DNA from: Larus michahellis | Taxonomy: Eukaryota; Chordata; Aves; Charadriiformes; Laridae | Reading direction: 5' to 3' | Assembly: GCF_964199755.1 (NCBI RefSeq) | Contig: NC_133896.1 | Coordinates: forward strand, 62,723,142 to 62,787,141 | Length of the DNA stretch: 64,000 nucleotides | Part shown: one piece after another, positions 1 to 36,169 of the stretch | Position numbering within the stretch: the stretch's first letter is position 1 | Layout of the letters: each line of letters begins with the position of its first letter | Translations under genes and position numbers: made by a program | The notes under the pieces: model-generated | Database searches by the model: none | Told to the model about the DNA's origin: nothing | Seen by the model: the letters and a program-made list of their open reading frames with translations, nothing else

Positions 1-105
1 GAGGCTGTGAGAAAAGTGTTTCCTGTCAAACCATCACTCAGAGCTGATAGTTTGGAGTGTGAGAGAAAGAGAAGGTCGGTTCCAGCTTGATTTTGCTGAA
101 CACTT

Positions 106-548
106 ATAGAATCATAGAATCATAGCATGGTTTGGGTTGTAAGGGACCTTAAAGTTCCAACGCCCCTGCCATGGGCAGGGACACCTCCCACTAAACCAGG
201 TTACTCAAAGCCCCATCCAGCCTGGCCTTGAACGATTCCAGGGATGGGGCATCCACAGCTTCCCGGGACAACCTGCTCCAGTGTCTCACCACCCTCACAG
301 TAAAGAATTTCTTTCTGATATCCAATCTAAGTCTACCCTCTTTCAGTTTGAAGCCATTACCCCTTGTCCTATCACTACACTCCCTGATAAAGAGTCCCTC
401 CCCATCTTTCCTGTAGGCCCCCTTTAGGTACTGGAAGGCCGCTATAAGGTCTCCCTGGAACCTTCTCTTCTCCGGGCTGAACAACCCCAACTCTCTCAGC
501 CTGTCCTCACAGGAGAGGTGCTCCAGCCCTCTCATCATCTTCGTGGCG
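106..548 (-). repeat. CR1 LINE 3' fragment, minus orientation
   Basis: The left end carries repeated ATAGAATCAT units, the reverse complement of the ATTCTATG-type tail at CR1 3' ends. The body matches the familiar CR1 3' region, including the stretch about the small dispersed words CCATGGGCAGGGACACCTCCC and GGGGCATCCACAGCTTC seen in other copies here. It is 5'-truncated at about 548, as most CR1 copies are. The short minus-strand open frame across it is a degenerate reverse-transcriptase tail, not a gene. Confidence 0.93.
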
Positions 549-1400
549 CACTTCAAAATAATGGCTCAGGTTTAGTTTCAGCTCAGGAAAACAAAACAGA
601 ACAAGACCTTTGAGCAAACCTTTGCTTTGAGTTTTGGTATTTTCTAAGCAATTTGCCAGCAAATAAATTGAGGTTTTTGTGCAGGAGGTGTCCCCTCGGG
701 GTCACCTGCTGTTGCCCAGCTTTGGGGCTTGAGCTGACCGACCGTCAGCAAGACCAGATCTTTCCTTATGGCTGATGCCACGCTGGGTGCGGGTTCCCTG
801 GGCAGCCTGCTCCAGGGGAGGCTCTGACTACTCCCCATTCCTCTTTCTTACTCTGCTAGGATTTGCTGAATGACCTTGGCCAAGCCCATAATTTATTTTC
901 TCAGTTAATAAGTACCTCACAGGAGCATTAGGAAAAATCATTAAAAACTGCGTATGATCTCTGGAAGAAAGTGCTGCAGAATACAGAGTGCTGGTTTGTG
1001 TTTATAGACTTTGCAGCCCAAAGGACAGGCTGTCAAAGCTAACCCATCTTTAAACATCTGGCAGGTCTCAACTAGCGCTGATATACAAATGCAGGCAGCA
1101 GCCTGATGGGAAAGGAGCAGCCCACAGGTCTCGTTTACATTTTGGTTTTAGGCAACTTTTACAATTAAGGGGGCACCAAAGCCAGATTTCCTGCAAAAAG
1201 CACCTAATAAGAGCTAAACCGGACTACAGTGAGCCTCTTGGGTGGCATTTCAAATGGTCCCTTGCCTCAGCAAACATGGGAAGACCAGGTAACTGTGGTA
1301 CCCTATCTCCTTGCCATTCAGCGGAGCAACCTGCAGCTCAGTCACATTTACAGTGGATCTGTAAATAGCCGGCAAAAGCACATCTCTTTGGAAAGATGCT

Positions 1401-1475
1401 GTGATCAATCACGCCAAGTAATTCTCATTAGCATTAATCAATTCCAGCTCTTTGTGCCTTTTAGATTAGATGAGA
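1401..1475. promoter_or_regulatory. Candidate homeodomain/HNF-type binding cluster
   Basis: Within 75 bases there are several AT-rich homeodomain-like words: TGATCAATCA, TAATTCTCATTA, ATTAATCAATT and AGATTAGA. It lies about 200 bases inside TMEM213 intron 1, close to the presumed divergent promoter. ATCAAT-type words fit ONECUT/HNF6-like factors and ATTAAT words fit homeodomain or HNF1-like factors in general. No experimental or conservation evidence is available, so a regulatory role is inference. Confidence 0.3.
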
Positions 1476-1598
1476 CAAGGGAGCCCACCTTGTTTTTGAA
1501 GAACAAATTACTGTCAGTGGGCGATATATTTAGGTATTGAGAGGAGTGGGGGGAAAAGGGCAGAGTATAGAAACTGGAGCATAAGAGAAGAGAAATAC

Positions 1599-1680
1599 CT
1601 TCAGAGCAGGAATACCGGAGCGCGGTGGCGAAGAAGACCAGAGTGAAAGCTGCCCAGGGCTTGCCAGAGAAGTGCTTCAT
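1599..1680 (-). CDS. TMEM213: TMEM213 exon 1: start codon and signal peptide (partial gene)
   Basis: Reading the minus strand from ATG at 1680, 27 codons encode a basic start (MKHFSGK), a hydrophobic core (AAFTLVFFATAL) and a CSE ending. This is a good secretory signal peptide. The frame then meets a donor, GAAG/GTATTT, with one base of the next codon left over. Human TMEM213 also begins with a signal peptide ending in a CSAE-like string, and it lies head to head with ATP6V0A4, as here. The family protein is a small single-pass membrane protein of about 107 residues with a cysteine-rich luminal part. It is reported mainly from kidney and its function is not established. The identification rests on position, orientation, signal peptide and donor, because the diagnostic later exons are outside the window. 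Confidence 0.75.
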
Positions 1681-2150
1681 GTTGGGGGTCCAGCTCCCAC
1701 CCGAGCTGCCGCACGGCGGCTCAGGTTGCCGGCACAGTTCTGTTCCAGCAAGTCCTCGATAAGCTCAGAGAGCCGGTGCGCAGGGCAGAGGGTGGAGCAA
1801 AGGAGCTTCCTGCTGCCAGGACACCTTGAACTTTCCTGCCACAACAGCGTGAGGTAACAGAAGGGCTCTCACCGAAACAGCTCCAGCAGGAGGTGGATAC
1901 CAGCGCTGAGGCGGGTGAAGAGCCCCTGAAGGTCAAGCCTGAAGGTTTCTCCCCAGGATCTGATGCAGCCAGAGGGAGGAAAGGCCTCCGGAGCCAGCCC
2001 TTACCCACAGGGTCCCAGGCAGCTTCTGTGTTCTGAGCGTCCTTCTGGTCCTGCGAAGATGGTCAAATAGACTTGGAAAGAAGCAGAGGGTCAGGGTAGA
2101 GAATTTGTCTCCCTGTTTGGCTTTGATTTTGCATGTTGTTTGAACCTTCC
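1681..2150. promoter_or_regulatory. Presumed divergent promoter of TMEM213 and ATP6V0A4
   Basis: The TMEM213 start codon lies at 1680 on the minus strand, and the next gene on the plus strand is ATP6V0A4. In human the two genes start within a few hundred bases of each other in the same divergent arrangement. The interval is moderately GC-rich from 1681 to 2010 and shows no TATA box. Forkhead-like words occur at 2114-2120 (TGTTTGG) and near 2136 (TTGTTTGA). Foxi1 is known to drive intercalated-cell V-ATPase genes including a4, so these are worth noting, but such short words also occur by chance. The transcription starts and the first ATP6V0A4 exon are not resolved. Confidence 0.4.
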
Positions 2151-4689
2151 CCCCCAGAAAAGCTGACCAGCAGTCGTAAATTTTTGGAAAGGCTCTGTGG
2201 AAGCCTAAAAAAACCCCAGTCTTTGGTCACCCTGATACAGTGTCTATTGGGTTAACATGGGCTATGGACATGTTTCCATCGAGAAATGGGATGAAACCAG
2301 TTGCTTTGTGCAGGCTACCAACAGCTATTGCACAGTAACACTGGCCTTTCCTTAAGGACCTGTGTTGGATTATGGGTTGGGGTCAGTTCAAGCTTGGGGT
2401 CTCTCCACAGGAGAAGCTGCTGCCGTTCTCGCCCCGTGAGCACAGTTGTGTCACTGCCTCCATCACCCATGTGCAATATGGTGCTGAAAGAACTTTTTTT
2501 TTTTTTTTCTCCTCTTGTAGTTAAGCCACCTCCTCCATGGCACAGGCAAAGCCAAGAGCTGCTCTCTCCCACCAGCACAGCTCTATCTGCAGACCAGGAG
2601 GGTTGCTGGCAAAACAATATTATCTGGATGGCAAGGCTTTTTTTCTACAATCCTGGCTGGAAAAGCCACACTGTTGAAGTGCTGGTGGTAGTGTCCTGGT
2701 CTGATGAGCGCTGCACGTTGCTGCTGTTCCCCAGGCTTTTGGCTCTTCTTCCTCCTATCTTTGACCCACCACGATGTCCTCGTTAGAGAAAACTTCGGGC
2801 ATTGAATTGGGCAGAAAGGCAGTGGGAGAGGTAGACTCAGCAGGGAGCAGGTTGCTGGTGCTCTTCAGTGGCAGTCACTCATGGCTTTGGGTGTTCGTGT
2901 GAGAACGAAGCTGTCTGGGGCCTGTTCGGGATGTGCAGCCATCCCATGGGAGACCAGGAGGAAGGTGCCTGGAGCAGCAATCCTAGTGGGATGGCTACTA
3001 TCTCTAAAAATTTTCTCTTTTTTTCCCCTTCACGCTGATGAAACCCACAGAGCGTAATAGACTTCCCACGGGAACTGCGGGGAGCAGGGTGCTGCTGTGC
3101 AAAGATGTGAGGTTGGTTCGGTCTCCCTTTGTTTAAGAGAAAGCTTGAGAGCAAAACCCACACAGGCTTAGCCCTGCCTAGTGATTCTGTGGGGTGAAGC
3201 CGCTTGTTGTCCCCGCTGTCCACGCCCCGCCACCGAAAACACTCCGCTCCCCTCCAGCTGCGAGTATTTCCACCATGCAGGAGGACACGGGCAGCCGGAG
3301 GTTTCCCCTGGAGAAAGGTCACACTGAGCTGTAGATGAAGGCAGACCAGGTGAAACAGAAGGATTTACCCGCCTCGTCTCCCTGTTTTCATGTCAACACG
3401 TTGCCAGAGCTGGCGGAGTTCGGGCTGTGCCGGCCGGTCTGCGACAGCCACCTCCTGCTGCTGAGGCCCCACTGTTTGGCAGCCACCCGAGGGGTGGCAC
3501 AAGGTGAGTCGTGCTCGGTGGCAGCCGGGCTGGGGGTGTGACCCCAGCGGCCGTCACTCTTGCCCTTGGTAAACATGAGTCACAACAGGAGACATACTGT
3601 AAAAAAAGTCCTAACTGCTCAGAGTTGCTTGAAATCAACCTATAGGATAATCTTCATCTCTCCCTCATTTCAGTATCTAACTCCTTTTGTGCTAGTTGTC
3701 TTTAATTTGTGTTTTTATCTGAGCGCTCTCTTACATAAAAACTAAAACTCAACTTTTTTTCTGGGGAAAGGCCCTCCACTTTATTCCGGCCTCACCTGTC
3801 CCTCCTGAATTTCTCACCCCTGATTCCTGCTGAAAGTTGACCTGGCCATTAATTTTGCAAAAATAATGAGTACAAAAGTGTTCTGTGCAGCACAAAAAAT
3901 GTTTGAGGGGAAATGAAAAGACAAAACTGCTCTGCTACTGCATGAATGATTCAATTTGTAATGAGACGTCTTTTGAATTTTAACTGGTTCCTAAACGCTC
4001 TTTGTCAGCTTGCAGGTAAATGTGCCCATTTCTAAGGGCTGCTGAAAATGTTTTGCACAATTAACGTAATGTATGTCTTTTCCTTTCCAAAATGTGTTCC
4101 CTCCGTGGTTCAGAAAGGGCCCGCTCCAAAGTCTCCTGAAGGCTGCGTTTGGCTTCAGTGATTTTTGGATCGGATTGGAAATGAAGGCTTTGCTTGATAA
4201 GTTCAGACACAATGGGAGCCCTATAAAATCATCTCCTGACGTAGATTTGGATTTGTTTCGTTTCTTCGTATTTCAGTGCTGCGACTGCCCGAAGAGCGAT
4301 AAGACTCTCCAAAGCTTTCCCCCATCTTGGTTTCTGCACGTCGCGTGAGCGCCTGTCTCCAGGGGCTGCCCCACCACCTGAGCCATGACCGCAGCACCCA
4401 CCAAGACGGGGGCTTCCTTTCCTCCAGCTCCCGTTTCCATGCAGCTCCCAAGGCAGGACTCCGTTTACTCTAAAATTAGGTATTTCCCCACCCTGCTCCG
4501 TGGAGACTCTTCCACAGTGTGTAGGGCGGCTGGTCAGCTTTTCCTGATGATGATGAAGGAGGCAGTACCTGCCGTTCGGTACGTTGTGTGCCACAGAGAG
4601 AGCTTCACAGCTAAAGTTCTCTGATGACCAAGGTATTACCCTTGACGCATCACCACCAGGTGTGGCTCTCAGAAAGTTATTGCCTTTAT

Positions 4690-4729
4690 CACACACATAC
4701 ACACTCACTCAGTCTATATATACACACAC
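4690..4729. repeat. Interrupted CA/TA dinucleotide repeat
   Basis: A run of CA units with single substitutions passes into TATATA and back to CACAC over about 40 bases. It is a short, impure microsatellite. Confidence 0.8.
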
Positions 4730-6927
4730 GTTTTCTGTTTACAAAGGCAACACGTTTATATTTTTAATTCCAAATGAAAGCCAATTGCTGCTGCAATCCT
4801 GTTCTGCGCCGGCAGCGACCGGCAGGATGGTAATTGAGCCGTAGGACAGTATTTAACTCAGGGCAAAACACACAACCCATGAGAGCACAGCAGAGCAGGT
4901 ACGTCATCTCCGGGCATATGAGTGATAAGAGGGCAAATCCCTTTTTTCCGTATGGCACTTGAGGTCAGTTGACCTACGCCCCTACTCTGGTTCCAGCATA
5001 CCTGAGGCGCTCCTCTGCTTAGCTGCCGCAACAGGAGGGAGCTTTGGTGAAAGAGAGCTCAGGCGTTAACATCACGTGCAGCCCCGCAAAACCTCCTGCA
5101 CGCTGGAGCTAAGGGTGGAGTGATTATGGCTGAGACGTTGGTCCCAGAGCCACCTACAGCTGCACGAAACTTCCCCATGCTGCTGAAAGCGATGACAGCC
5201 CAGCTGGAGGGGTTGCGTGTTTGAGATCTCCCTGCGCTCTAAGTTGGCGATTGGTTGACGATTCCCAGTTGCTATTCCCAAGGGCCCTGTGCAGCCTTTG
5301 AGGTTGTGGTCCTAAACACAAGGAGGATGCTGGGTGGTCTGTGCTATCGGTGAGACCACAGGAGCAGACCTATCATCTCCTACACTTGCTTGGTAGGTAG
5401 CAAAGTCTCCAACTGCAGCTCTAGAAGAAGTGCCTCTTGGGAGGGCAGGTCTGTCTTTGTATTGCAAGGTGAGCTCCCTCCCAGGTGGCCTTTGTAAAGC
5501 TCAAAAAAAAAAAAGCTTAAGGGCCTTTATAAATCCCTCAAAATGGCTTTAGAAAGCTCAAAACCTTAAGCCTCATGCCAATAATATGCCCACAGGGGAG
5601 GGGCCCATTTTGTTTGGTATCTTCATTGATGTGAAAACCATCCATCTAAGATAAAGCTACCTGTGATCAGGGGATTCGATTTTTAAAACTAGGCAAATGG
5701 AGGGAAAAAATCAAAACCACAAAGGCTTTACTCTTTAAATGAAAGAAGGGGAGAGGGGATCTGCTTTCTGTTGCGCAGAGGAAAGCAGCTCGAGCATTTC
5801 CGATATCTCCACAGCCATGCCCTTTGTGCTTTCCAGTCCAGGGTGGGGTTGCTATTAGACCAATGTTGAGCCTGTGGCCCTGCTGTGACCCCACGCTGTC
5901 CCTCCAGAGACCCTGGCGAGGGACTCTGAGACCAGCCGGCCGGGGGGTGCGGGGCTGCCTGCCAAGGGCTGCCTTCAGGTCACCCGGGCAGAGCTGCCAG
6001 GGCCGACAATGAGCCCACTGACGGGGCTCTTCCCAACGGCGCCTCATCATCAGCCGTCATCATCTGGTCTTTAGTAATAAGATTATTACAAAATAACGTT
6101 CTTACTTCCACATGCCAGAGGCATGAAATAGGATATGCTGTCTGCTTCTCTCCTCTGCCTGAAAAGGCTGGGGGGGAAGGGCAAGAGAGATGGCTTTATC
6201 CCTGTGTTTGCTCGCTCCTCAGCTAATGGAATGGGGTGGCCAGCACAGCACGGCTTGCTTTGGTGATGAAGTGTGCGTTGGGGACCCATTCTGCTCCCTC
6301 TCCCCCCGACAGCTCGTAGAGGAGTTGCTGAGTGTAGCCGTGGGGCTGAGTAAGAGCAGCATAGGTGCAAACCAGAAGCAAATCCTGGTATCATCGAATG
6401 AACCCAGCAGCTTTGCTGGGGGGGAAGAGGCAGATTCAGAGATGGGGGGAGTAGCCTGAGAAGCCGTTTTGTTTTGTTGTGTCAATATACCTTGGTGGAG
6501 AACTGAATGATGACTCCTGTTGTTTAGCATTCTGGCATGGTCTGGGAGGCGATGCCTTTCCTTTCCCACACCAGCTTCTTCTCAGCCCTGCGTGGGGGAT
6601 GTGCTGCTTTTGCGCGTGACGGGCGGCCGAGGGCAAAGACTTCACTTCTGCCTTACCGAGAGGAGTTCCCGTTTCCCAACAGAAAGGGCTGAATTTCATC
6701 TGCCTTTGCTCTCTTTCCTTGGTAGCGCCAATGGAGAAAGCAGAGCCGGCCCATGGCTGGTGCTGGTGCGCGAGGAGCACGGAGCAGCCTGAGCGGGTGG
6801 GAGGCCGGGGAGCCCCACGGCCAGAAATGCCTTATAATTTTTAATACCTCCCTTTTGGGTTGCAACGCTTGAGGCAGCTGGATTTTGGAAAGCGGTGGGA
6901 GCCCTCTTGCACTAGCTGACATGGCAA

Positions 6928-7333
6928 ATCACAGAATGGGAGGGACCTCTGGAGATCATCTGGCCCAACCTCCCTACCAAAGCAGGTTCACCTACAGCAG
7001 GTTGCACAGGAACACATCCAAATGGGTTTTGAATATCAACAGAGAAGGGGACTCTACAACCCCTCTGGGCAGCCTGTTTCAGTGCTCTGTCACCCTCAAA
7101 GTAAAGAAGTTTCTCCTCACATTGAGATGGAATTTCCTGTGTTCCAGTTTGTGCCCGTTGCCCCTTGTCCTGTCGCTGGCACCACTGAAAAGATACCAGG
7201 CATCATCCTCTCGACACCTGCCCTTTAGGTATTTATAAGCATTGGTGAGATCCCCTCTCAGTCTTTTCTTCTCTCGGCTGAACAGACCCAGGTCTCTCAG
7301 CCTTTCCTTATAAGCGAAGTGCTTCATTCCCTG
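6928..7333 (-). repeat. CR1 LINE 3' fragment, minus orientation
   Basis: It starts with ATCACAGAATGGGAGGGACC, the reverse complement of a CR1 3' end. It continues with the CR1 words CTCTGGGCAGCCTGTTTCAG and CTCTCGGCTGAACAGACCCA, and ends near 7333. It is 5'-truncated. The minus-strand frame across it is the decayed end of the CR1 second open reading frame. Confidence 0.93.
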
Positions 7334-8269
7334 GAAAGTGAGGCCGGTCTTGGTTGCTTTTGAATGGAAAAACTCTGCACTGGGAAACTCTCTGCTGTTA
7401 CTCCCCTTCCAGCGTTGTTCCCTTGGACAGGTTATACCCTACTGGGTACCTCAGGTCCGAGAAAGCATTTCTTTAGGGGGAACTTTAAAATTTACATATA
7501 GCCATGCATTTTTATTATCTCTTCTTTTGGGATAAAACTTCCTATGGATGCTAGATTTAATAGTAACCCAGCCAGCATTATTTTCCAGGCTGAAACCCTG
7601 CCTCCTCTGACCTCAGTGGGAGCTAAGCCATTGGTTTTAGGAGGGGGCAAATTTCTCTCTGGAGCCCTTGCTTTAGCAGCCGAAGAGGGAGAAAGTCTAT
7701 AAAGCCACTTTTTTGCCCCCAGCATTTGTTATTTCAGGGGGTGAGAATCAAGCGGCTCTGCATTGCCCCAGGCTCGCGCAGTGCTGCTGAGTGAGCCCTT
7801 GCCCTCCCAGCCCTCTCTTTGCTGTAGAGCTCTGCCTGTCCCCTCCCCGGCTGCAGGAAAATCATTAATCTCCCATTGTTTCCCCTGTCCTTTCCCCGGT
7901 TGCCTTCGGTGAGGAAAAACCAGTGAGAAGCAGCACAGAAGTTTTCCACCTCCCTGGCAAGTGGTCCTCCATCCAGGGCTTGCAAATGAGTTTTTATGGG
8001 TTTATAGCTCTCCGGGTACAGGAGGTTTCAAAGGTTCCTGCACGTTTTTGGGTGACCGGGGCGGTGTGAGCCGGTGTGCCCCATCTGTTATTAGTCTCAA
8101 CAAGTGTGCTTCTTGTCACAGACCTGACGCCGAGGTGGTGACCGAGCCAGAAAGCGCTGGGTCCAAACCATCGGGGGGTTGTTTCGGGACAGAAAGGGTT
8201 TCCCTTCTCTGGTCCGGACCAGTTCTGACCTTAAAAGAAAAGGTTTTGCTGTGCCCGGTGTGAGACAGG

Positions 8270-8580
8270 ACAAGCTGGCTGGGACGCTTCGGTGGCCTCC
8301 CTCCTCGCCCGGCGCTGTGCCCGCAGCCATGCCAAGGCACAGCCCCGCTGCCATCGCCTGACGGGATTCCCGGCCGGACAGCCGAGGGGAGAGCTCGGCC
8401 TGATCCCGGGGAGAGGGTCTGCTGGAAAAGAGAGCGCTGGCTGAGAGGTAAACCCCAGTAACACTTTCTCCAGAGCAACTTAACGGCACCGGGATTTATC
8501 CCACCCGAAACCTGGTGAAATTTTAACGCAGTGCGATGCTGCTGGGAAGCAGCGAGCGGGGATGGCGCGGGCGGTTTTGC
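8270..8580. promoter_or_regulatory. CpG-rich patch, possible alternative promoter
   Basis: About two dozen CpG dinucleotides fall within roughly 300 bases by eye count, far more than the surrounding DNA. It lies about 1.9 kb before the first coding exon of ATP6V0A4. A CpG patch here could mark an internal promoter or leader exon of ATP6V0A4. No TATA box or conserved frame is evident, so the role is inferred from composition only. Confidence 0.4.
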
Positions 8581-10459
8581 AGTTAACTACTCTTTTGCCA
8601 AAGCAAAAAACTGGGGGGGGGGAAGGGGTGTTCATAGAGGCACGTCTGGCAGCAGGTGCCTTTGGGCAAAGCCTCCTGTAACTGCAGGAATGGATGAAGG
8701 GAGAACGCTCTGCTTTCCTCCCAGCGGGGCTGGGGAGGGTTTCCTGGCTGGAAAGAGGTTTCTCTTTTTGTTTTTCTTTTTTCTTTTTTTTTTTTTTCTT
8801 GTTCCAAATCACAATGAAAGCGAGCCTTGGGTGTTTTTCACTGACTGATTACCGAGGAAAAGTAGAACCCTGGGTTTGGATGGTTTGAAGCAGTTTAACT
8901 AAGATATTTCCAAATATTTCATTTGAGTTTTGTTCTTTTAATTCTAAGGTTTTAACATTTTTAATGGAAGTTAACTGCAGGTTTAGAAATAAAAAAATGC
9001 TTTAAATTACACTCTCTTCACACTTTTCAGGCTAAAGAATTTAAGACGGGACGTTCTGATGATCTTTTAAACTTCTAGAAAATCTTGTGAACTTTTAGAA
9101 AATCAGAGCTAGGGATTTTTATTTTTTTTTTACTTTCTTGCATGGGTAGTGGGGGATTCTTGCAGTTTTTGTGTCTTCTTCCTGGGAAAAATATAGTTTG
9201 CTGAAAAATGTCCAACCAACCTGGAAGATTATGTCCTTACTCAGCCCACTGGAGCTGGCACACGGTGTGTTTTATTTTAACAAGCTACTAGTTATGATAT
9301 ATTGTATTTTCAACATCTTAAATCATTTAGTGAATCGGTACTAAATGGGTAGAGAGTAAGACAAGGAAAACTCACAAGACAATTGAGCAAATACAAACAA
9401 GTGACTACAGTGCTCATGTTAAACATTTAATATCTTGTAAAGTATTTCTCTCACATTTAAGATAAATCTTTCATATGTTACAAGGGAAATTATTGGAAAC
9501 CACATTTTAAAAAAAGTGTTGCAAGACAAGTTTCATGGACAGAGAGAGGATTAAGGACAAGTGACTTCCCATCCCGCTCAGCAAGTAGAAGTGAGGATAT
9601 AAAGGGATTTTGTTATGCTACTTATAGGCTTGCTACAAAATTAAATGCATTCAAGAAGTGTATCTACTTGCATGTTTTTCTCTGGGAAATACTAATTACT
9701 GTGTTTGTGCATGCAGATCAGTTAAGTTTCTGCAAGAACAACTAAAGGCAATTTGTATGTTCAGGTTACTCACCATAAATAATAAGCAGCATATAGACAG
9801 AAGGAACTTCTATGAAATGCATGATATTTCATATATCTGGTTTCAAAAACATTCCTTTATGGGGAGAAAATGCCTTTAAATCTGAAAGTTTGCTTTGATT
9901 TAAATAAAATAGTCCTCCCCATCCCCATATAACACACTCCAGATGTGTTTGCAATGTTGTGTTCACACTGCCAATGACAGTGATAGAAACCAGTCATGCC
10001 TCTTTAACCCACTTAATTGCAAGGTGAAATTAATGATTTTTCTTCTCTGTGTTGTGTAAGACAAAGAGAAATGGAGTCCTTCACAGGCTCAGCATCCAAA
10101 ACCCAAATAAGGGGTTTGAAGCATCTTTGTCCCAGCAGAGGACAGGGCAGTGTATTTGCTCATCATCCATCCTAGGGGCCCAGTGGCTCCCCTTTTTCTC
10201 TGTGTCACATACATACCTTAGCATCCATCACTGTGCTGGTGGGATACAACCTCACATGGGTCTGAGGAGGCTTTTAGGAGGTGAAGAAACCCTTTTGAAG
10301 GACATGATGGGCAGCGCTGGGTTAGCTTCTAGCACATTGACTCAGTGATCCCAATGTTCCCACAGTGCTCGGAACCTTCTGACACCTCCTTGGGCAAGGA
10401 AGACTGTGCTGCTGCCGCCAGGGCCCACACGGACACCCAGGTCAGAGAAGGGCAGGAAA

Positions 10460-35819
<25,360 letters not shown>

Positions 35820-36132
35820 AACCAATGCATCGCTGCTTCGCTTCTCGGGACCAGGCTCTATTTTCTTGTGGTCCCTCACCAACAGGGTAGGGTATATGAG
35901 ATGAAACAGAACGGGATGTGGCCTTTGAAAGAAGAGCAGCTGCAGATGAAAATGTTCTAGCTGCATTCACATATACTGCTGTATCAGCCAAGAGCTGAAC
36001 TGCATCGGCCGGGGTGGCTGGACATTTGTCTGAGTAGCTCCACTGATGTCTTTGCCAAGTACCTGGTCCTCAGCGTTTGACTGGGTCAGCGCTGCCTACT
36101 GCTTGGTTGAAAAGAGGACATGCAGCTTTTGA

Positions 36133-36138
36133 ATTAAA
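36133..36138 (+). terminator. ATP6V0A4: Probable ATP6V0A4 polyadenylation signal (ATTAAA)
   Basis: ATTAAA lies 314 bases after the stop codon and is followed by GT-rich DNA (CATGTGTTTTG). No AATAAA was seen between the stop and this point. It is the best nearby candidate, but longer 3' ends cannot be excluded. Confidence 0.55.
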
Positions 36139-36169
36139 TTAGTTATGAATAATCAACTGGCATGTGTTT

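Larger units (their letters stand above)
1..1598 (-). other. TMEM213: TMEM213 intron 1 (partial)
   Basis: This stretch follows the splice donor of the TMEM213 signal-peptide exon on the minus strand and reaches the left edge. I searched the minus frames for the cysteine-rich and membrane-spanning exons of TMEM213 and saw none, so they should lie beyond position 1. The stretch holds a CR1 copy (106-548) and a homeodomain-word cluster (1401-1475). The rest shows nothing recognisable. Confidence 0.6.
2151..10365 (+). other. ATP6V0A4: ATP6V0A4 5' non-coding region
   Basis: Between the presumed promoter and the first coding exon I see no coding exon with conserved protein content on either strand. 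In mammals ATP6V0A4 has several untranslated 5' exons, so this should be intron plus unrecognised leader exons. It contains a dinucleotide repeat (4690-4729), a CR1 copy (6928-7333), a CpG-rich patch (8270-8580) and AT-rich DNA from about 8900 to 10050. Confidence 0.55.

Noticed and set aside
2301-2786. 161-codon plus-strand open frame in the 5' region
   Set aside because: It has no ATG at its start (TTG), low-complexity content and no recognised domain.
7079-7327. Minus-strand frame with MKHFAYKERLRDLGLFSREK
   Set aside because: This is the familiar translated 3' end of CR1, the same string family as at 191-556. It is not a gene.
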